64,000 nt of DNA from Plasmodiophora brassicae. Its lineage: Eukaryota; Endomyxa: Phytomyxea; Phytomyxea; Plasmodiophorida. The notes beneath the pieces are model-generated. The model was not told where the DNA came from. It did no database searches and saw only the letters and a list, made by a program, of their open reading frames with translations. Positions 29,596 through 39,894 of this stretch are shown piece after piece (the stretch's first letter is position 1; the number at the start of each line of letters is the position of its first letter). Where the stretch lies: positions 310,001-374,000 of the forward strand of contig CP145414.1 in assembly GCA_036867785.1 (NCBI GenBank). The letters are read 5' to 3'. The translations under genes were made by a program, and so were the position numbers.

Positions 29596-30498
29596 ATGGA
29601 TTTCGCCGAGTGGCCCGGCGAACCGATCCGCTCCTACTGGTGCGCCGTCTGCCAGCAGTTCAGCGTCAAGACCGCCGGCCAGATTGCCCAGCACGAGCGC
29701 GAGCACCAGGCGGGCGCCGCCGCAGCCGCAGCCGCCGCAGCCGCCGCCGCCGCCGCCGCCACCGCCACCCCACGGTCCGACCCGGTGGCGGCGCCGTCGT
29801 CGCCAGCCGCCGTCAGACGGAGAGGAGCGCCGCCTGCCCGAAATGTCTTCGTCTGCCCGTTCGACAACTGCAGCATCTCGTTCAAATGCAACAGCCACCT
29901 GGAGCGGCATATTCGCACCCATACGGGCGAGCGCCCGTTCGGCTGCGCCACCTGCGGCAAGGCGTTCAAGCGGCAGAGCCACCTGACGCGCCACGAGATG
30001 ACCCATATGGAAGGGCGCCCGTACACGTGCGGCGAATGCCACAAGTCGTTCACGACGACGGACGCCCTGAAGAAGCACCTGCGCCTGCATTACGGGGAGC
30101 GTCAATTCCAGTGCACGCTCTGCGACAAGGCGTTCTTCACGGCCGAGAACCTGCGCGTGCACACGCGCTCGCACACCGGCGAGAAGCCGTACGCCTGCCG
30201 GTTCTGCGACAAGGCCATGACGACGGCCGGCAGCCTCAAAGAGCACGAGCGCATCCACACGAACGCCCATAACCTATTCGTGTGCGTCGCCTGCGCGACG
30301 ACGTTCACGACGGCGAACGCGCTGCGCGTCCACCTGCAGACGGCACACAACGACGGCGCCCCCGTCCAGCACTGCGGCCTGTGCCAGCGCGGGTTCTCCA
30401 GCTCCAGCAACTTCAACAAGCACATGAAGCGCGCCCACTCGCTGGAATTGCACGGCGGCGACGACAACGACAACGACGACGATGACGCGTTCCGTTAA
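29596..30498 (+). CDS. C2H2 zinc-finger protein, about eight fingers, poly-Ala tract
   Basis: Intron-free 300-aa protein from ATG 29596. A degenerate N-terminal finger ('CAVCQQF...H..EH') is followed by a GCC-repeat-encoded alanine tract. Then come seven fingers starting 'FVCPFDNCSISF' (long TFIIIA-style first finger) and 'FGCATCGKAF', with TGER/TGEK linkers, ending in 'CGLCQRGFSSSS'. The C-terminal tail is acidic (Asp/Asn-rich). The spacing and long first finger resemble TFIIIA-like or general C2H2 factors. TFIIIA is a possible identity (nine fingers in the classical protein) but unproven. Confidence 0.8.
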   Translation: MDFAEWPGEPIRSYWCAVCQQFSVKTAGQIAQHEREHQAGAAAAAAAAAAAAAAATATPRSDPVAAPSSPAAVRRRGAPPARNVFVCPFDNCSISFKCNSHLERHIRTHTGERPFGCATCGKAFKRQSHLTRHEMTHMEGRPYTCGECHKSFTTTDALKKHLRLHYGERQFQCTLCDKAFFTAENLRVHTRSHTGEKPYACRFCDKAMTTAGSLKEHERIHTNAHNLFVCVACATTFTTANALRVHLQTAHNDGAPVQHCGLCQRGFSSSSNFNKHMKRAHSLELHGGDDNDNDDDDAFR

Positions 30499-30568
30499 GC
30501 GCCTGTTGTTGTTGCTCCATCGTATTAGGGCAGTCGTGGACCTACACAGGTGAATATTATATATAAGT

Positions 30569-31507
30569 CTATTTGTTCGTCGCCACATCGACGTCGTCGT
30601 CGTCGCTGGTCTGGTTCGCGATCGTCGTAGTGGTCCTCAGCAGGGCGATTATGGCGAGGCTGTTCCCGGCGAGGGCGGCCACGCCCAGGAACCAGTACGA
30701 CACGATGAACGCGAGCGCGTTGGCAGGCGATAGCAGAAGCGCGGCCAGGGCGACGATGACGCCGGGCAGGGCGGCCACGTAGGCGATGGTGCAGACGGAG
30801 GAGACGAGTAGGAGCGTGTTGAGGCGCAGGAACAGCGGCGCGTGCGTGCCCAGGCTTTCGCTCATGGCGCCCGACAGCGCGCGTTTCGTGGCGACGGCGC
30901 GGTACGCGATGTGCACGGCGAACAGGGCGCGCAGGGCGGCGAAACAGGCGGCGACGATCGGCAAGTAGATGCGGACGAGCCTGGGCGCGACCGCCAGGAC
31001 GACGACGACGACAGCGTCGAACACGATCGGGAGGAAGGCGACGACGCCGACAAATTGCCGCATCCAGGATCGCAGGCAGGTCCAGGACGGCGCCGGTTGG
31101 AGGCCATCCGACGACGAGTCGTCGAGGAGGGGCCGTCGTTTCGGGTCGTGGCCGACGGCCGACTGCAGGAGGCGGACGGCGTCCTGCTGCCTCTGGCAGG
31201 AGTTGCGCAGGCGGTGGACGACCATGGTGGACGTCAGGCCGACGCCCTGCAGCCCGAACAGCAGGAACGACTGCAACCGCCACGGGATCACGTTCCACGA
31301 CAGCACGCCGTCGACGACGGCCCAGGCCAGCAGCGCCATCGACAGCGTCTCGCCGACGACGGGCACGACGGACGCGGCGGTCCGGATGCGACGTCGCGGC
31401 CCGCCCGCCCCCGACAGGCCCGCCTGCTCGACCAGGACGGCGACGCCGGCACAGGCCGCCAGCGCCAGCGGCAACGCCGGCAGCCAGAGCCACGATGAAA
31501 ACGACAT
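30569..31507 (-). CDS. novel seven-transmembrane protein
   Basis: 312 aa from ATG 31507, no intron. Hydrophobic blocks suggest seven spans, for example 'WLWLPALPLALAACAGVAVL', 'VGETLSMALLAWAVVDGVLS', 'LQSFLLFGLQGVGLTSTMVV', 'FVGVVAFLPIVFDAVVVVVL' and 'IVSYWFLGVAALAGNSLAII'. A hydrophilic loop with 'DPKRRPLLDDSSSDGLQPA' lies between the third and fourth. The tail is Asp-rich. The pattern resembles a GPCR-like or orphan receptor protein but no family signature (DRY, NPxxY) is present. Function unknown. Confidence 0.65.
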   Translation of the reverse strand: MSFSSWLWLPALPLALAACAGVAVLVEQAGLSGAGGPRRRIRTAASVVPVVGETLSMALLAWAVVDGVLSWNVIPWRLQSFLLFGLQGVGLTSTMVVHRLRNSCQRQQDAVRLLQSAVGHDPKRRPLLDDSSSDGLQPAPSWTCLRSWMRQFVGVVAFLPIVFDAVVVVVLAVAPRLVRIYLPIVAACFAALRALFAVHIAYRAVATKRALSGAMSESLGTHAPLFLRLNTLLLVSSVCTIAYVAALPGVIVALAALLLSPANALAFIVSYWFLGVAALAGNSLAIIALLRTTTTIANQTSDDDDVDVATNK

Positions 31508-31692
31508 GTCCACGTTTGCATTCGTTTTTTGCACGTCCCGTTCACCACCACGTCGCTGTCGGCGCTGCCGCTCGTCTGCTGCAGCCTGCACTACGTGCGC
31601 CCGTGACTGCGCGACTCGGGCTGCACCGCAAATAGCGCGACCGACGGTTCGACGCAGGGCCCGGTCCGTTTACTGACGCGTGGGTGTTTCGC

Positions 31693-31908
31693 CTACTCGG
31701 CGTGCTGGTGGCTGCACGCGATCTGGTGCTTGAGCAGGGCGTTGCGGACGACGGCCGCCTCCTGTTTCGTCTTGAAGTGCAGCGCGAGGTGGTGGTCTTC
31801 CTCGACGTCGGCCATGGCGACCTTGTCGTACCCGCCCTGGTCCAGGACGTCGTTCACGATCTTCAGCTGGTCCTCGCTGCCGATCACGGCCTGGATTAGC
31901 GACGGCAT
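31693..31908 (-). CDS. small orphan protein, 71 aa
   Basis: The ATG at 31908 starts 'MPSLIQAVIGSEDQLKIVND', then 'DVEEDHHLALHFKTKQEAAV' and 'LLKHQIACSHQHAE'. The predicted pattern is a compact alpha/beta fold with no signal or membrane span. The opposite strand is also open across the whole gene, a codon-symmetry artefact. The protein looks better in composition. No family recognised. Confidence 0.5.
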   Translation of the reverse strand: MPSLIQAVIGSEDQLKIVNDVLDQGGYDKVAMADVEEDHHLALHFKTKQEAAVVRNALLKHQIACSHQHAE

Positions 31909-32024
31909 CGCGTCACGTCGCCTCTAATCGGAAATGGGCCGACGAACGCGATCGGTACTATCTGTCCGCGCGCACCCCCTCCGGATACGATCGATGCGCG
32001 CACGCCCTCTATTCTGTATTAAAT

Positions 32025-34572
32025 CTACCCGAACAGCACCAACGTGCGCTTCTTGGACGATTTCTGTTGCCGTCTAGACGGCCTGGCGTCGTCCGCTCTG
32101 TGAAATTCCGGGTCAGGTCGCAACGAGCTTTTCCGTTCACAGCCGGCAGCGATGTGCTGGTACAGGACGGCAATGTAGTCGACGAGAACGTACAGGTCAG
32201 TGGATGGCGCGATCGTCAGGGCCCGCAGGACACGTTGCCGAACGCTGTCGTAGTCGTTCTGGGCGGTCCGGAACAGGTTCTGCAACTGCGTCATCGTCTG
32301 GATCGACAGGTCGATGCCGTTGAGCGGGTACCCAATATCCAGATCGACCATCTTCAGCGACCGGGCCGTGTTCCTCGTTCGTCGTAGCATGGCGGGCGTC
32401 ACCGGGATGCCCTCCTCGGACGACAGACGATCCTGAAGCATGCCGAGGCAGTCGTTCGCGAACGCAGCGAAGAACTGGAGACGTTTCCGAACAACAGGCG
32501 GGACAAGGAGCGTGTCGGGCGCGACCTCGGAGACCGGGCCGACGAGGTCGCTCCACCGATGCAGCGGTCCAGCGGATGGGGTCGCATCGCCGTTCAGCGA
32601 TAACGAACTTAACGAAGGGAACGCTTCCTCCGTTGGTGGGACGATGACGGGTGCTGACGACGCCGGACTGGGACGCGATTGTTGTGATTGATGTTGCCGT
32701 TGTTGTTGCTGCTGCTGCTGCTGCTGCTGGTGGTGCTGTGGTTGTTGTCTCGCTTGGGGACCTTGTGCGACGGCGAGCAGGGCGCGCTTGTGTCCAGGGT
32801 GATCAGCGGGCATCAAGGCGACCATCTCGTTGAAGATCTGCTTCGATTCGGGACTCATCCCGAATATGTCGATGAACGCGTCGAAGAAGGACGCCGTCGA
32901 TTCCTGGTCGCCGCTTGACGCCAGGTACCGTTTCGCCATCTTCTTGAACTCGCGGACCCGCCCATCGTCCCCCCTAAGCGCCTGCTTCATCCTTGCGGTT
33001 AAGGCAACGTTTCGCGCCGACGCGGCTTCCGGTTTGACGACCGCGGGTGCTCGTTCGGGACCGTTGCGAACCCAAGAGGGGGCGGCGACCGGTTGCCGAG
33101 CGGCCCCTCGCGCTGAAGGCGCGGAACGGCGAGGGCCAACCGCCTCTTCAAGCGTTGGGAACGCTTCGTCAGTGGGCGCTCCACTGGAGGATCGAAGACC
33201 AGCCCACGCGAACCCGGCCATCGAAGTGGACGTTGATGAGGATGTGGTGGCTTGCGGGAACTGCTCCAGGTCGTGCAGAGCAATCACAGGCTCGGGAGGA
33301 GGGTTAGGTGCCGCCGCCGCGACGGCTGGATCTGGAGTACGCCGCCCTCCCGCGTCGGCATTCGGCATCCGATAGTTCAGCTCCACTGGGACAACGATAT
33401 CAACACTAAGAAGCTCACGCCCAAAGCATGGACGTACCTTGCACGTTGCCCATTGCACGTCGTTCCTTTTGTGTCAGGTTCGCACTGTGCACCTGTAGAC
33501 GGTGTGCTTGCAGACCGACTTCGCTCGCGAACACAACGTACCTCGCCTTGAGGCACTCGTCGTCGTCGCACAGATAGTGGTGCTTTCTGAAATGCTGCTC
33601 CAACCTATGCGCACGTTCCCGTCAGAGTCACGGCGGGACAGTAACCAATGGATGGCGCGCCGACTCTTTGTACGTTCTCTCGTATCGGTGCTTCTCGGTC
33701 GAACTTCGGCAGAAATGACAGTGGTAATGGTCATGCTCCATGTGGTAGTAGATTTCATCTGGGCCATAGAATGCGATGCGGCAGAACTGGCAGACAGGGT
33801 GTGGATCCATGCCAGGTTCGCGACCTTGCCCTTTGCGACCGTGCTTCATGTGGCTCTTCATCTCTAGAGGACGTGTCAGTACACGGAACCGAACGTCTAA
33901 CAAGCGTACAACCGGGATACCATCCTCTGTATACAGCTGCATCTCGCCGACGAACGTCTTCCGATGCTGAGCACAAACCTAATCGATCGTCAGGATACGG
34001 TAGCGCAACATGATGATACAGGTTTCTCCAATACCATGCAGAACATGAGTTTGTGGTCTCGGCGAAGGTGGGCCTGTAACTTTTCGAGTGTGAGAAAGTT
34101 CGCTTTCACACCGTTCTTGTCGCAGATAACGCAGTGACACGTCAGCAGCTTGTTGTAGTTGGCAGCCTGCAAAGAAACTGTAAGCGCCCGACGCTAGACG
34201 CGACAGGGTGTGTCATGGACAACCAGTTCTCGTGACGTTGCACTAGCTTTTATACTCGGGATCGGGATCAACGACGCGTTGGAGTACGAAGTGAACGGCC
34301 GCGCTTTTGCCGCTGCATCAAAGATGACATCGGACCATTCTGATTTGCCTAGGTAGCAGTACAAATAAGGGCAGGGTACTGCCGAGCGGGACGGCAACCC
34401 TACAGAATGGACAACGACGCGGGTCGCCGCAGTACCGGGTGATCTTCACGGCACACGTGGCGCAGACCAGCCGATCGTGCGCGCATGGCACAACCGCAAC
34501 ATCGACCAACGGAAACACGCAGATCAGGCAGGATTTCGACGACGCATCGTCGGCCGGCAGCTCGGTCGTCAT
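32025..34572 (-). CDS. ZNF598/Hel2-like RING E3 ubiquitin ligase (ribosome collision sensor)
   Basis: Multi-exon gene. Exon 1 (from ATG 34572) encodes a RING: 'CLICVFPL..VVPCAHDRLVCATCA..CPFCR'. Middle exons encode the Hel2 C2H2-like zinc fingers: 'CVICDKNGVKANFLTLEKLQ', 'GMDPHPVCQFCRIAFYGPDE', 'YYHMEHDHYHCHFCR', 'HHYLCDDDECLKARYVVFAS'. The last exon (after GTACGT..CCCAG near 33391-33440) begins 'VELNYR' and is a long disordered part with two 'EEAFP(T/S)L' motifs, a Gln tract and an alpha-helical C-terminus. Family role: ubiquitinating uS10/eS10 on collided ribosomes. Harbinger copy 2 lies 87 bp upstream of the start. Confidence 0.85.
32697..32745 (-). repeat. CAG/CAA tract encoding polyglutamine in the Hel2-like gene
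   Basis: On the plus strand it reads as GTTGTTGTTGCTGCTG units. It encodes about 10-12 consecutive Gln plus mixed Gln/His in the disordered region. Confidence 0.85.
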
Positions 34573-34734
34573 CGGCGCCGGCTTCGTCGATCGTGCGCTC
34601 GCGTCCGAGTCGCTCTGACCTCGGACACTTCTCCGGACTCCGTACGTCGAGTGCTACAGGGAGCTGCGGGAACGCGTGCGTTCGCCATATCTGGACATTC
34701 TAGTTGACCTGACGCCTTTCAAATATGTGACAGT

Positions 34735-35673
34735 TTATTGCATTGTTTCGGCTGGCTCGTGTTCGACAAATTCGGACACAATTTTGTCAGCCAATGGAAC
34801 TGCATACGGCGGCTTATTCGCCGCGAGCTCCCACAGCACGAACCGACCCGACGTCGCCGAATTGACCCCCACTTTTTTCCATGTCGACGTGTCGGGGTTG
34901 ACAGGAATGGGGAGTCTTATGCGAAATGTCGTTCGGGGCGCCTGACTGTACGATGGACGGTGGTGCGCGAGTTCTTCATCGAGCGCATTCAGGCGTCCGT
35001 AGTATGTCTGCGGTTCGTCCGTCGATGCCCAAGTCGCGCACATGACCTGGGGTGAGAATAACGCAGTCGGCCAGCCATAGGAAATGATGGCGGTCTGGGC
35101 GTCGTCCTCATCTAGATCGACATGGACGTCCTTGGCGTCGGGAATGCCGAACATCCCCGCACAGATGACCACGCGGTCCGTCTTTGTCGCTGCATCCCGG
35201 TAGACGGCGGCAAACACGGGAGGATTGTCGATATCCACGGCGGTACGGGTCTCCGACTCGCTGGGCAGAGCAAGCTTGTACCTCTTCCGACTGCTTTTTG
35301 AATCCGAGTCATCGCCATTGGATTCATCATTGTCCTCGCTCTTGTCTTCTGGCGCGCTTGTATCACCTCCTTCATTGTCGCCTTCTTTGCCTTCTTCAGA
35401 CGAGCGCACTGGAGTACATATTAGAATAAATAAACGTAATGGTGTACGTTGCTTACGGAAAGTGCCCTGCTTCAGCTTCGTCTCGTTAAAATGACGCCGG
35501 AACTTGTCCATGGTGTACGCCTGGAAATCTGGATACTTATTGTATACGTCCTGCGGCCGAGTCGTCGAGGTTATCGTCCCGTCGGCGCAAAGCCTGTCCA
35601 GCAGTCGTTGCGCCGCAGACTTCTGGGTCCAACGCTTCATTTTAGGGTGTGTCGCGTTCTCACGTTGCAACAT
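34735..35673 (-). CDS. Harbinger accessory protein (ORF2), copy 2
   Basis: The translation is identical to the copy at 22019-22957, including the in-frame 48-nt candidate intron (now near 35415-35462). The divergent partner is the transposase of the same copy. Confidence 0.7.
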   Translation of the reverse strand: MLQRENATHPKMKRWTQKSAAQRLLDRLCADGTITSTTRPQDVYNKYPDFQAYTMDKFRRHFNETKLKQGTFRKQRTPLRLFILICTPVRSSEEGKEGDNEGGDTSAPEDKSEDNDESNGDDSDSKSSRKRYKLALPSESETRTAVDIDNPPVFAAVYRDAATKTDRVVICAGMFGIPDAKDVHVDLDEDDAQTAIISYGWPTALFSPQVMCATWASTDEPQTYYGRLNALDEELAHHRPSYSQAPRTTFRIRLPIPVNPDTSTWKKVGVNSATSGRFVLWELAANKPPYAVPLADKIVSEFVEHEPAETMQ

Positions 35674-35813
35674 CGGTCACCAGATGTTTCAACGCAGTTC
35701 TCCCTCCGTTCGTCTAATTGGGCCCCGTTTCGGATTGGGCCCCCTTCGTCGGGTCGGGCGACCCCCTCGTCGGATCTGGCACCCGGCATCCCGTTTGTCG
35801 GATCGGGGCTCTA

Positions 35814-35880
35814 CGCCAATGACGTATTTGGCGGGAAGGCAATCGACGGCTTTTGCAGCACGCCAAATACGTCATTGGCG
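35814..35880. repeat. palindrome between the divergent Harbinger genes, copy 2
   Basis: Same inverted repeat as at 23098-23164, but with GGCGGG in place of GGCGTG at the loop-side end of the left arm. This removes one base pair at the loop. Confidence 0.8.
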
Positions 35881-36150
35881 CCTGTAACGTAACGCAGGAA
35901 CGTCTACTCATACAACTTCTCCGTCATACCCTGTGTGGCCGATACGGTCTATGACCTGGTTAGCGAGTAAGTTAACACACCATATCGTGAACACCTTATA
36001 CGTACCCTGCGGAATCGATAATGAAGGATTTCTCTTGAAATGCGGGCATTTGAACTTGAACATTATGCCGGTGCCCCGACCATTTGTGAACCTGATTATA
36101 ACACAGCCATTTATGTGGAACACAATTAGTCACGATTGAAAGAAAGTCGA

Positions 36151-37232
36151 ATGTACGTAGCAGCCGGCAACTATCAAAGAAGAAGATATCGCGAAGCTAT
36201 AGACGAGATATTGGCACTGGAATTGGTGTAGTACCGACGTTTCATCAACCTACGGACGTTTTGCATGGCGCCAAAGTCGTATTTGGCGTCAAGCCAAACG
36301 TCAACATTGGCCGCACGCAAATGTCGACTTTGGCGGAGGCTGCCACAGCCGACGACTTCTGGGCGTTGGGACATACCCTGACCCGGCATCGGGTATCGCA
36401 TGGGAGAGCCACCGGGCATCGTCGGTTCCGGGCGATGTTTGGTGTTTCCCCAGACGTTTGCTCTCTGCTGTGGGCATTATTGCGAGGTGACCTGCCGCAA
36501 ACAGCGAAGCCGATTCACTTATTGTGGTCGCTTCTGTTCTTAAAACGGTACGATACTGAGCACATCAACCGAGCAATAACGGGAGCCGATGAAAAAACGT
36601 TCCGGAAATGGGTATGGGCGTTCATACAGCGGCTTGCCAATCTTGCAGTGGTATTATTCGCATACAACTGGCATGTTTAATTCGTGGTTGACCTGTGCAT
36701 TCAGATCCAATGGAAAGACCGCTTCGCCGGTGCTCCAAGGCATTGCAATTGTTTCGTGTCTTTGGACGCGACTGATTGCCCCATACAGGAGCCGTCGCCG
36801 TTCGATCGAAAATGGTATTCCCACAAAACCAATGGGCCAGGGGTCCGGTACGAGGTTGGCATATGTATTAGAACTGGTCGAATTGTCTGGGTCTCCGGGG
36901 GTGTTCCTTGTGGTGATTGGCCCGACCTAAAGCTGGCACGGTTCGGTTACCTGGCACATGTTCGCCAAGGGGAAGTAACGATTGCGGACAAAGGTTACCG
37001 TGATCGTGGCTTTTTCAAGTGGCCTGAAGATGATGATCCAATGAACACCATAATCAAACGCATTTTGGCCCGACACGAAACGGTCAACAAGCGTCTGAAG
37101 GTGTTCGAAGTGCTGAACCAGCCGTTCCGACATCCGCGCTATCGCCATCCGCAATGCATGCATGCGGTCGCCAACGTTGTGCAAATGATGCTGCAGAACG
37201 GCGAACCATTATTTAGTGTCCAACCAGTATGA
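36151..37232 (+). CDS. PIF/Harbinger DDE transposase, copy 2
   Basis: The same exons and predicted protein as copy 1 (23435-24516), with catalytic D, D and E intact. No frameshift or stop was found. Confidence 0.88.
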
Positions 37233-37536
37233 TCCCACAGCATATGCATCGATCACCACTGAGCATATGGCGCATATTCCCCAACATTTTGTTAAACGCT
37301 TTCAGTTCAACGCGCCAGCAGCTTTGCCAGCTCTCGTATATGGAAATTACTACCGGGTGTTACTAAGTCCATACTCTACGATGTCACAAGGATGCAGATT
37401 TATTATCATTGTTGGGTTCTGATCAATTATTGTTATTGGTAGCAGATTTCGTAATGTATGACGGTTCCCGCAGCTCCCAGGAACCGACAACGTCCCCGGC
37501 GGGATCCTTTTCGTCCACGACGAGGCCCCGCGTCTC

Positions 37537-39894
37537 CTATCGCATTCGTCGCATATGGCCGTGCTGAACACGTGCGCCCAAGTCGGGTATGTCGACGGAT
37601 CTGGTGATGCTTGATGCGGCCAGAACTGGCACGTCTGCAATCGCTGTGATCAAGTGCTCGGTGACGATGAGCCGCTTGCTCGCCGATCGGCGTTGGAGCA
37701 CGATGGCAATGCAGGCGAGCATGCCGAAGAATGTGAACGCGCACCCAGTGACAATTAATGCAACGTTTTCGATGTGGGAGGCGTCGGATGCACCGACGAC
37801 CGTTGCGTGCTTGTTGCTTGGAGGCAGTGACGCTCCAAGGTTCACGTTGTTCTGGACCTTAATGAAGTAGATCTTGACGGTTCCGACCGTTCTCGGAAGG
37901 CTGTTATCCTGCAAATAGTTCCCGGCCTTGAAGTAGACGTTGTGCGTTGCCCAGGACGACGCGTTCATCGTGTATGTCTCGGTATAACCATTGAGCATGC
38001 AGGTGACGATGTTCGCGTTTACCTCGATACTGTACGAATATTTCTGCCCAAAGGGCGCAGCGTATCGTCCTCTAGCTGGCGATACAATTCCCAGGTTCTC
38101 CTTCACCGACGCAAATAGGACACCGCCCCGTTTCGGATCATTGTACCAGTAAACCTTGACGGCTTCGCTGCCGTCATCATAGCCATGGATCTGCCCGATA
38201 ATCATTCGGCCCGTGTAGGACAGGGCAGCGACTCGCCCCGTCACTTCCAGACGGTTGGACAGCATGGGCGTCGAGCGGCGGTCAAACCAAAAGTCGACCT
38301 TGTGGCGTAGCTCGGTTCGAGGATAATGTGACCCTTCCGTCGTGTTGCCGTCAGACGGTGTCGAGAACGACATGGCGCCATCGACCGGGTCTGTGAAGAA
38401 GTTGTCGGAGTCGTTCCAGCCGATCGGGCTGTAGCCGATCTGAACTGGTGATATTGCCAGCTGCAATGTGAACTGAGACAGGTTGAAGTTCCCCGAGGGC
38501 GGTGACCTGGGGTCCAAGAAAGGCATGTCTGACGTTGACGTCGCTGCTGTCGGCATGGCAGTTGTCCTCACAGCTGGCGCCAGCCTAGGTAGCGTGGTCG
38601 CCCACGATGCGGACGACGTACCGCTGGAAGGTGCAGATGGCATCCTGATCCTGGATGCAGAAGACTCTCTGGTCGGCTGTACAGAAACGAGTTTAGGCTG
38701 CGGTCCAGAAAGTGTTATGGTTGCCGGTACAGGTTGCGCTCTAGACGGTGCTGCAGAACGTGTCCTCGTCGGCGGTGGAGAAGTTCTCCTGGTACGCGTG
38801 AGGGAAGGCGTTCTGCCACCCGGTGGGAAACGTGTTCTGGTCGACGGTGGAGAAAGTATTCTATATGTCAGAGATGCAGACGGTGCTCTGACCGATGCCA
38901 ATACAGACGGTGTTCGTGTCGGCGGTGCAGAAGGAGTTCTGGACGGTGGTGACGATGGCGTCCTGGTCGGTGGCGCAGACCGTGCTTTGAGCGGCGTAGA
39001 CCTTCTTGTCAGCGGTGGAGAAGGTGCTCTTGGTGTAAACGGTGTTTCGGTAGTCGGTGGTGGAGATGGCTTCTCGGTTGCTAGGGCCGGTGTTGTGGTG
39101 CTGATTGCCTTGAGGCTGGCATTGCTCTGGACCCTGATGGAGTAGATCTTGACGGTTCCGATCGTTCTCGGAAGGCTGTTGTCCTGCAAATAGTTCCCGG
39201 CCTTGAAGTAGACGTTGTGCGTTGCCCAGGACGACGCGTTCATCATGTATGTCTCGGTATAACCATTGAGCATGCAGGTGACGATGTTCGCGTTCACCTC
39301 GATACTGTACGAATATTGCTGCCCAAACGGCGCAGCGTATCGTCCTCTAGCTGGCGATACAACTCCCAGATTCTCCTTCACCGACGCATATAGGACACCG
39401 CCCCGTTTCGGATCATTGAACCAGTAAATCTTGACGGCTTCGCTGCCGTCGTCATAGCCATGGATCTGCCCGATAATCATTCGGCCCGTGTATGACAGGG
39501 CAGCGACTCGCCCCGTCACTTCCAGACGGTTGGACAGCATTGGCGTCGAGCGGCGGTCAAACCAAAAGTCGACCTTGTGGCGTAGCTCGGTTCGAGGATA
39601 ATGTGACCCTTCCGTCGTGTTGCCGTCAGACGGCGTCGAGAACGACATGGCGCCATCGACCGGGTCTGTGAAGAAGTTGGCGGAGTCGTTCCAGCCGACC
39701 GGGCTGTACCCGATTTGAATGGGTGATATCGCCAGCTGCAACGTGAACTGGGACAGGTTGAAGTTCCCCGAGGGCGGCAACCTGGGGTCCAGGTTTTGCG
39801 CGCCTACCAGTCCAAAGTGCGGCGCGATCGCAGTCAGAGCCAGCACAACGCTGATCTGGACGCGAGGCTTTTGCTGCGAGAGCCTGGACGACAT
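37537..39894 (-). CDS. membrane-anchored protein with two PL7 (alginate lyase 2-type) domains
   Basis: 785 aa from ATG 39894; a longer upstream frame lacks a good start. There is an N-terminal basic stretch plus a signal peptide ('ISVVLALTAIAPHFGLVGA'). Two near-identical lyase domains follow, each with the PL7 hallmarks 'HYPRTELRHK', 'MIIGQIHGYDDGSEAVK' (QIH) and 'NVYFKAGNYLQD'. These place catalytic Arg, Gln and His and the C-terminal Tyr region. They are separated by about 190 residues of Pro/Ser/Thr/Arg-rich linker, probably O-glycosylated. The C-terminus has a membrane span ('VALIVTGCAFTFFGMLACIA') and a basic tail. PL7 enzymes cleave alginate or related poly-uronates by beta-elimination. 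Membrane anchoring implies a cell-surface enzyme. Confidence 0.85.
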   Translation of the reverse strand: MSSRLSQQKPRVQISVVLALTAIAPHFGLVGAQNLDPRLPPSGNFNLSQFTLQLAISPIQIGYSPVGWNDSANFFTDPVDGAMSFSTPSDGNTTEGSHYPRTELRHKVDFWFDRRSTPMLSNRLEVTGRVAALSYTGRMIIGQIHGYDDGSEAVKIYWFNDPKRGGVLYASVKENLGVVSPARGRYAAPFGQQYSYSIEVNANIVTCMLNGYTETYMMNASSWATHNVYFKAGNYLQDNSLPRTIGTVKIYSIRVQSNASLKAISTTTPALATEKPSPPPTTETPFTPRAPSPPLTRRSTPLKARSAPPTRTPSSPPSRTPSAPPTRTPSVLASVRAPSASLTYRILSPPSTRTRFPPGGRTPSLTRTRRTSPPPTRTRSAAPSRAQPVPATITLSGPQPKLVSVQPTRESSASRIRMPSAPSSGTSSASWATTLPRLAPAVRTTAMPTAATSTSDMPFLDPRSPPSGNFNLSQFTLQLAISPVQIGYSPIGWNDSDNFFTDPVDGAMSFSTPSDGNTTEGSHYPRTELRHKVDFWFDRRSTPMLSNRLEVTGRVAALSYTGRMIIGQIHGYDDGSEAVKVYWYNDPKRGGVLFASVKENLGIVSPARGRYAAPFGQKYSYSIEVNANIVTCMLNGYTETYTMNASSWATHNVYFKAGNYLQDNSLPRTVGTVKIYFIKVQNNVNLGASLPPSNKHATVVGASDASHIENVALIVTGCAFTFFGMLACIAIVLQRRSASKRLIVTEHLITAIADVPVLAASSITRSVDIPDLGARVQHGHMRRMR
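37860..38512 (-). repeat. intragenic tandem PL7 module, distal copy
   Basis: DNA nearly identical (estimated well over 90 percent by eye) to 39130-39790 of the same gene, in the same orientation. It encodes the second PL7 domain. Confidence 0.85.
39130..39790 (-). repeat. intragenic tandem PL7 module, proximal copy
   Basis: Partner of 37860-38512; encodes the first PL7 domain. Confidence 0.85.

Larger units (their letters stand above)
34660..37477. mobile_element. PIF/Harbinger DNA transposon, copy 2
   Basis: 2,818 bp with the same 14-bp TIRs as copy 1. The target duplication is CAG (34657-34659 and 37478-37480). It seems identical to copy 1 except for a T-to-G change near 35833, inside the central palindrome. 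It lies between the Hel2-like start (34572) and the double-PL7 gene stop (37537), leaving 87 bp and 59 bp. Confidence 0.93.
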
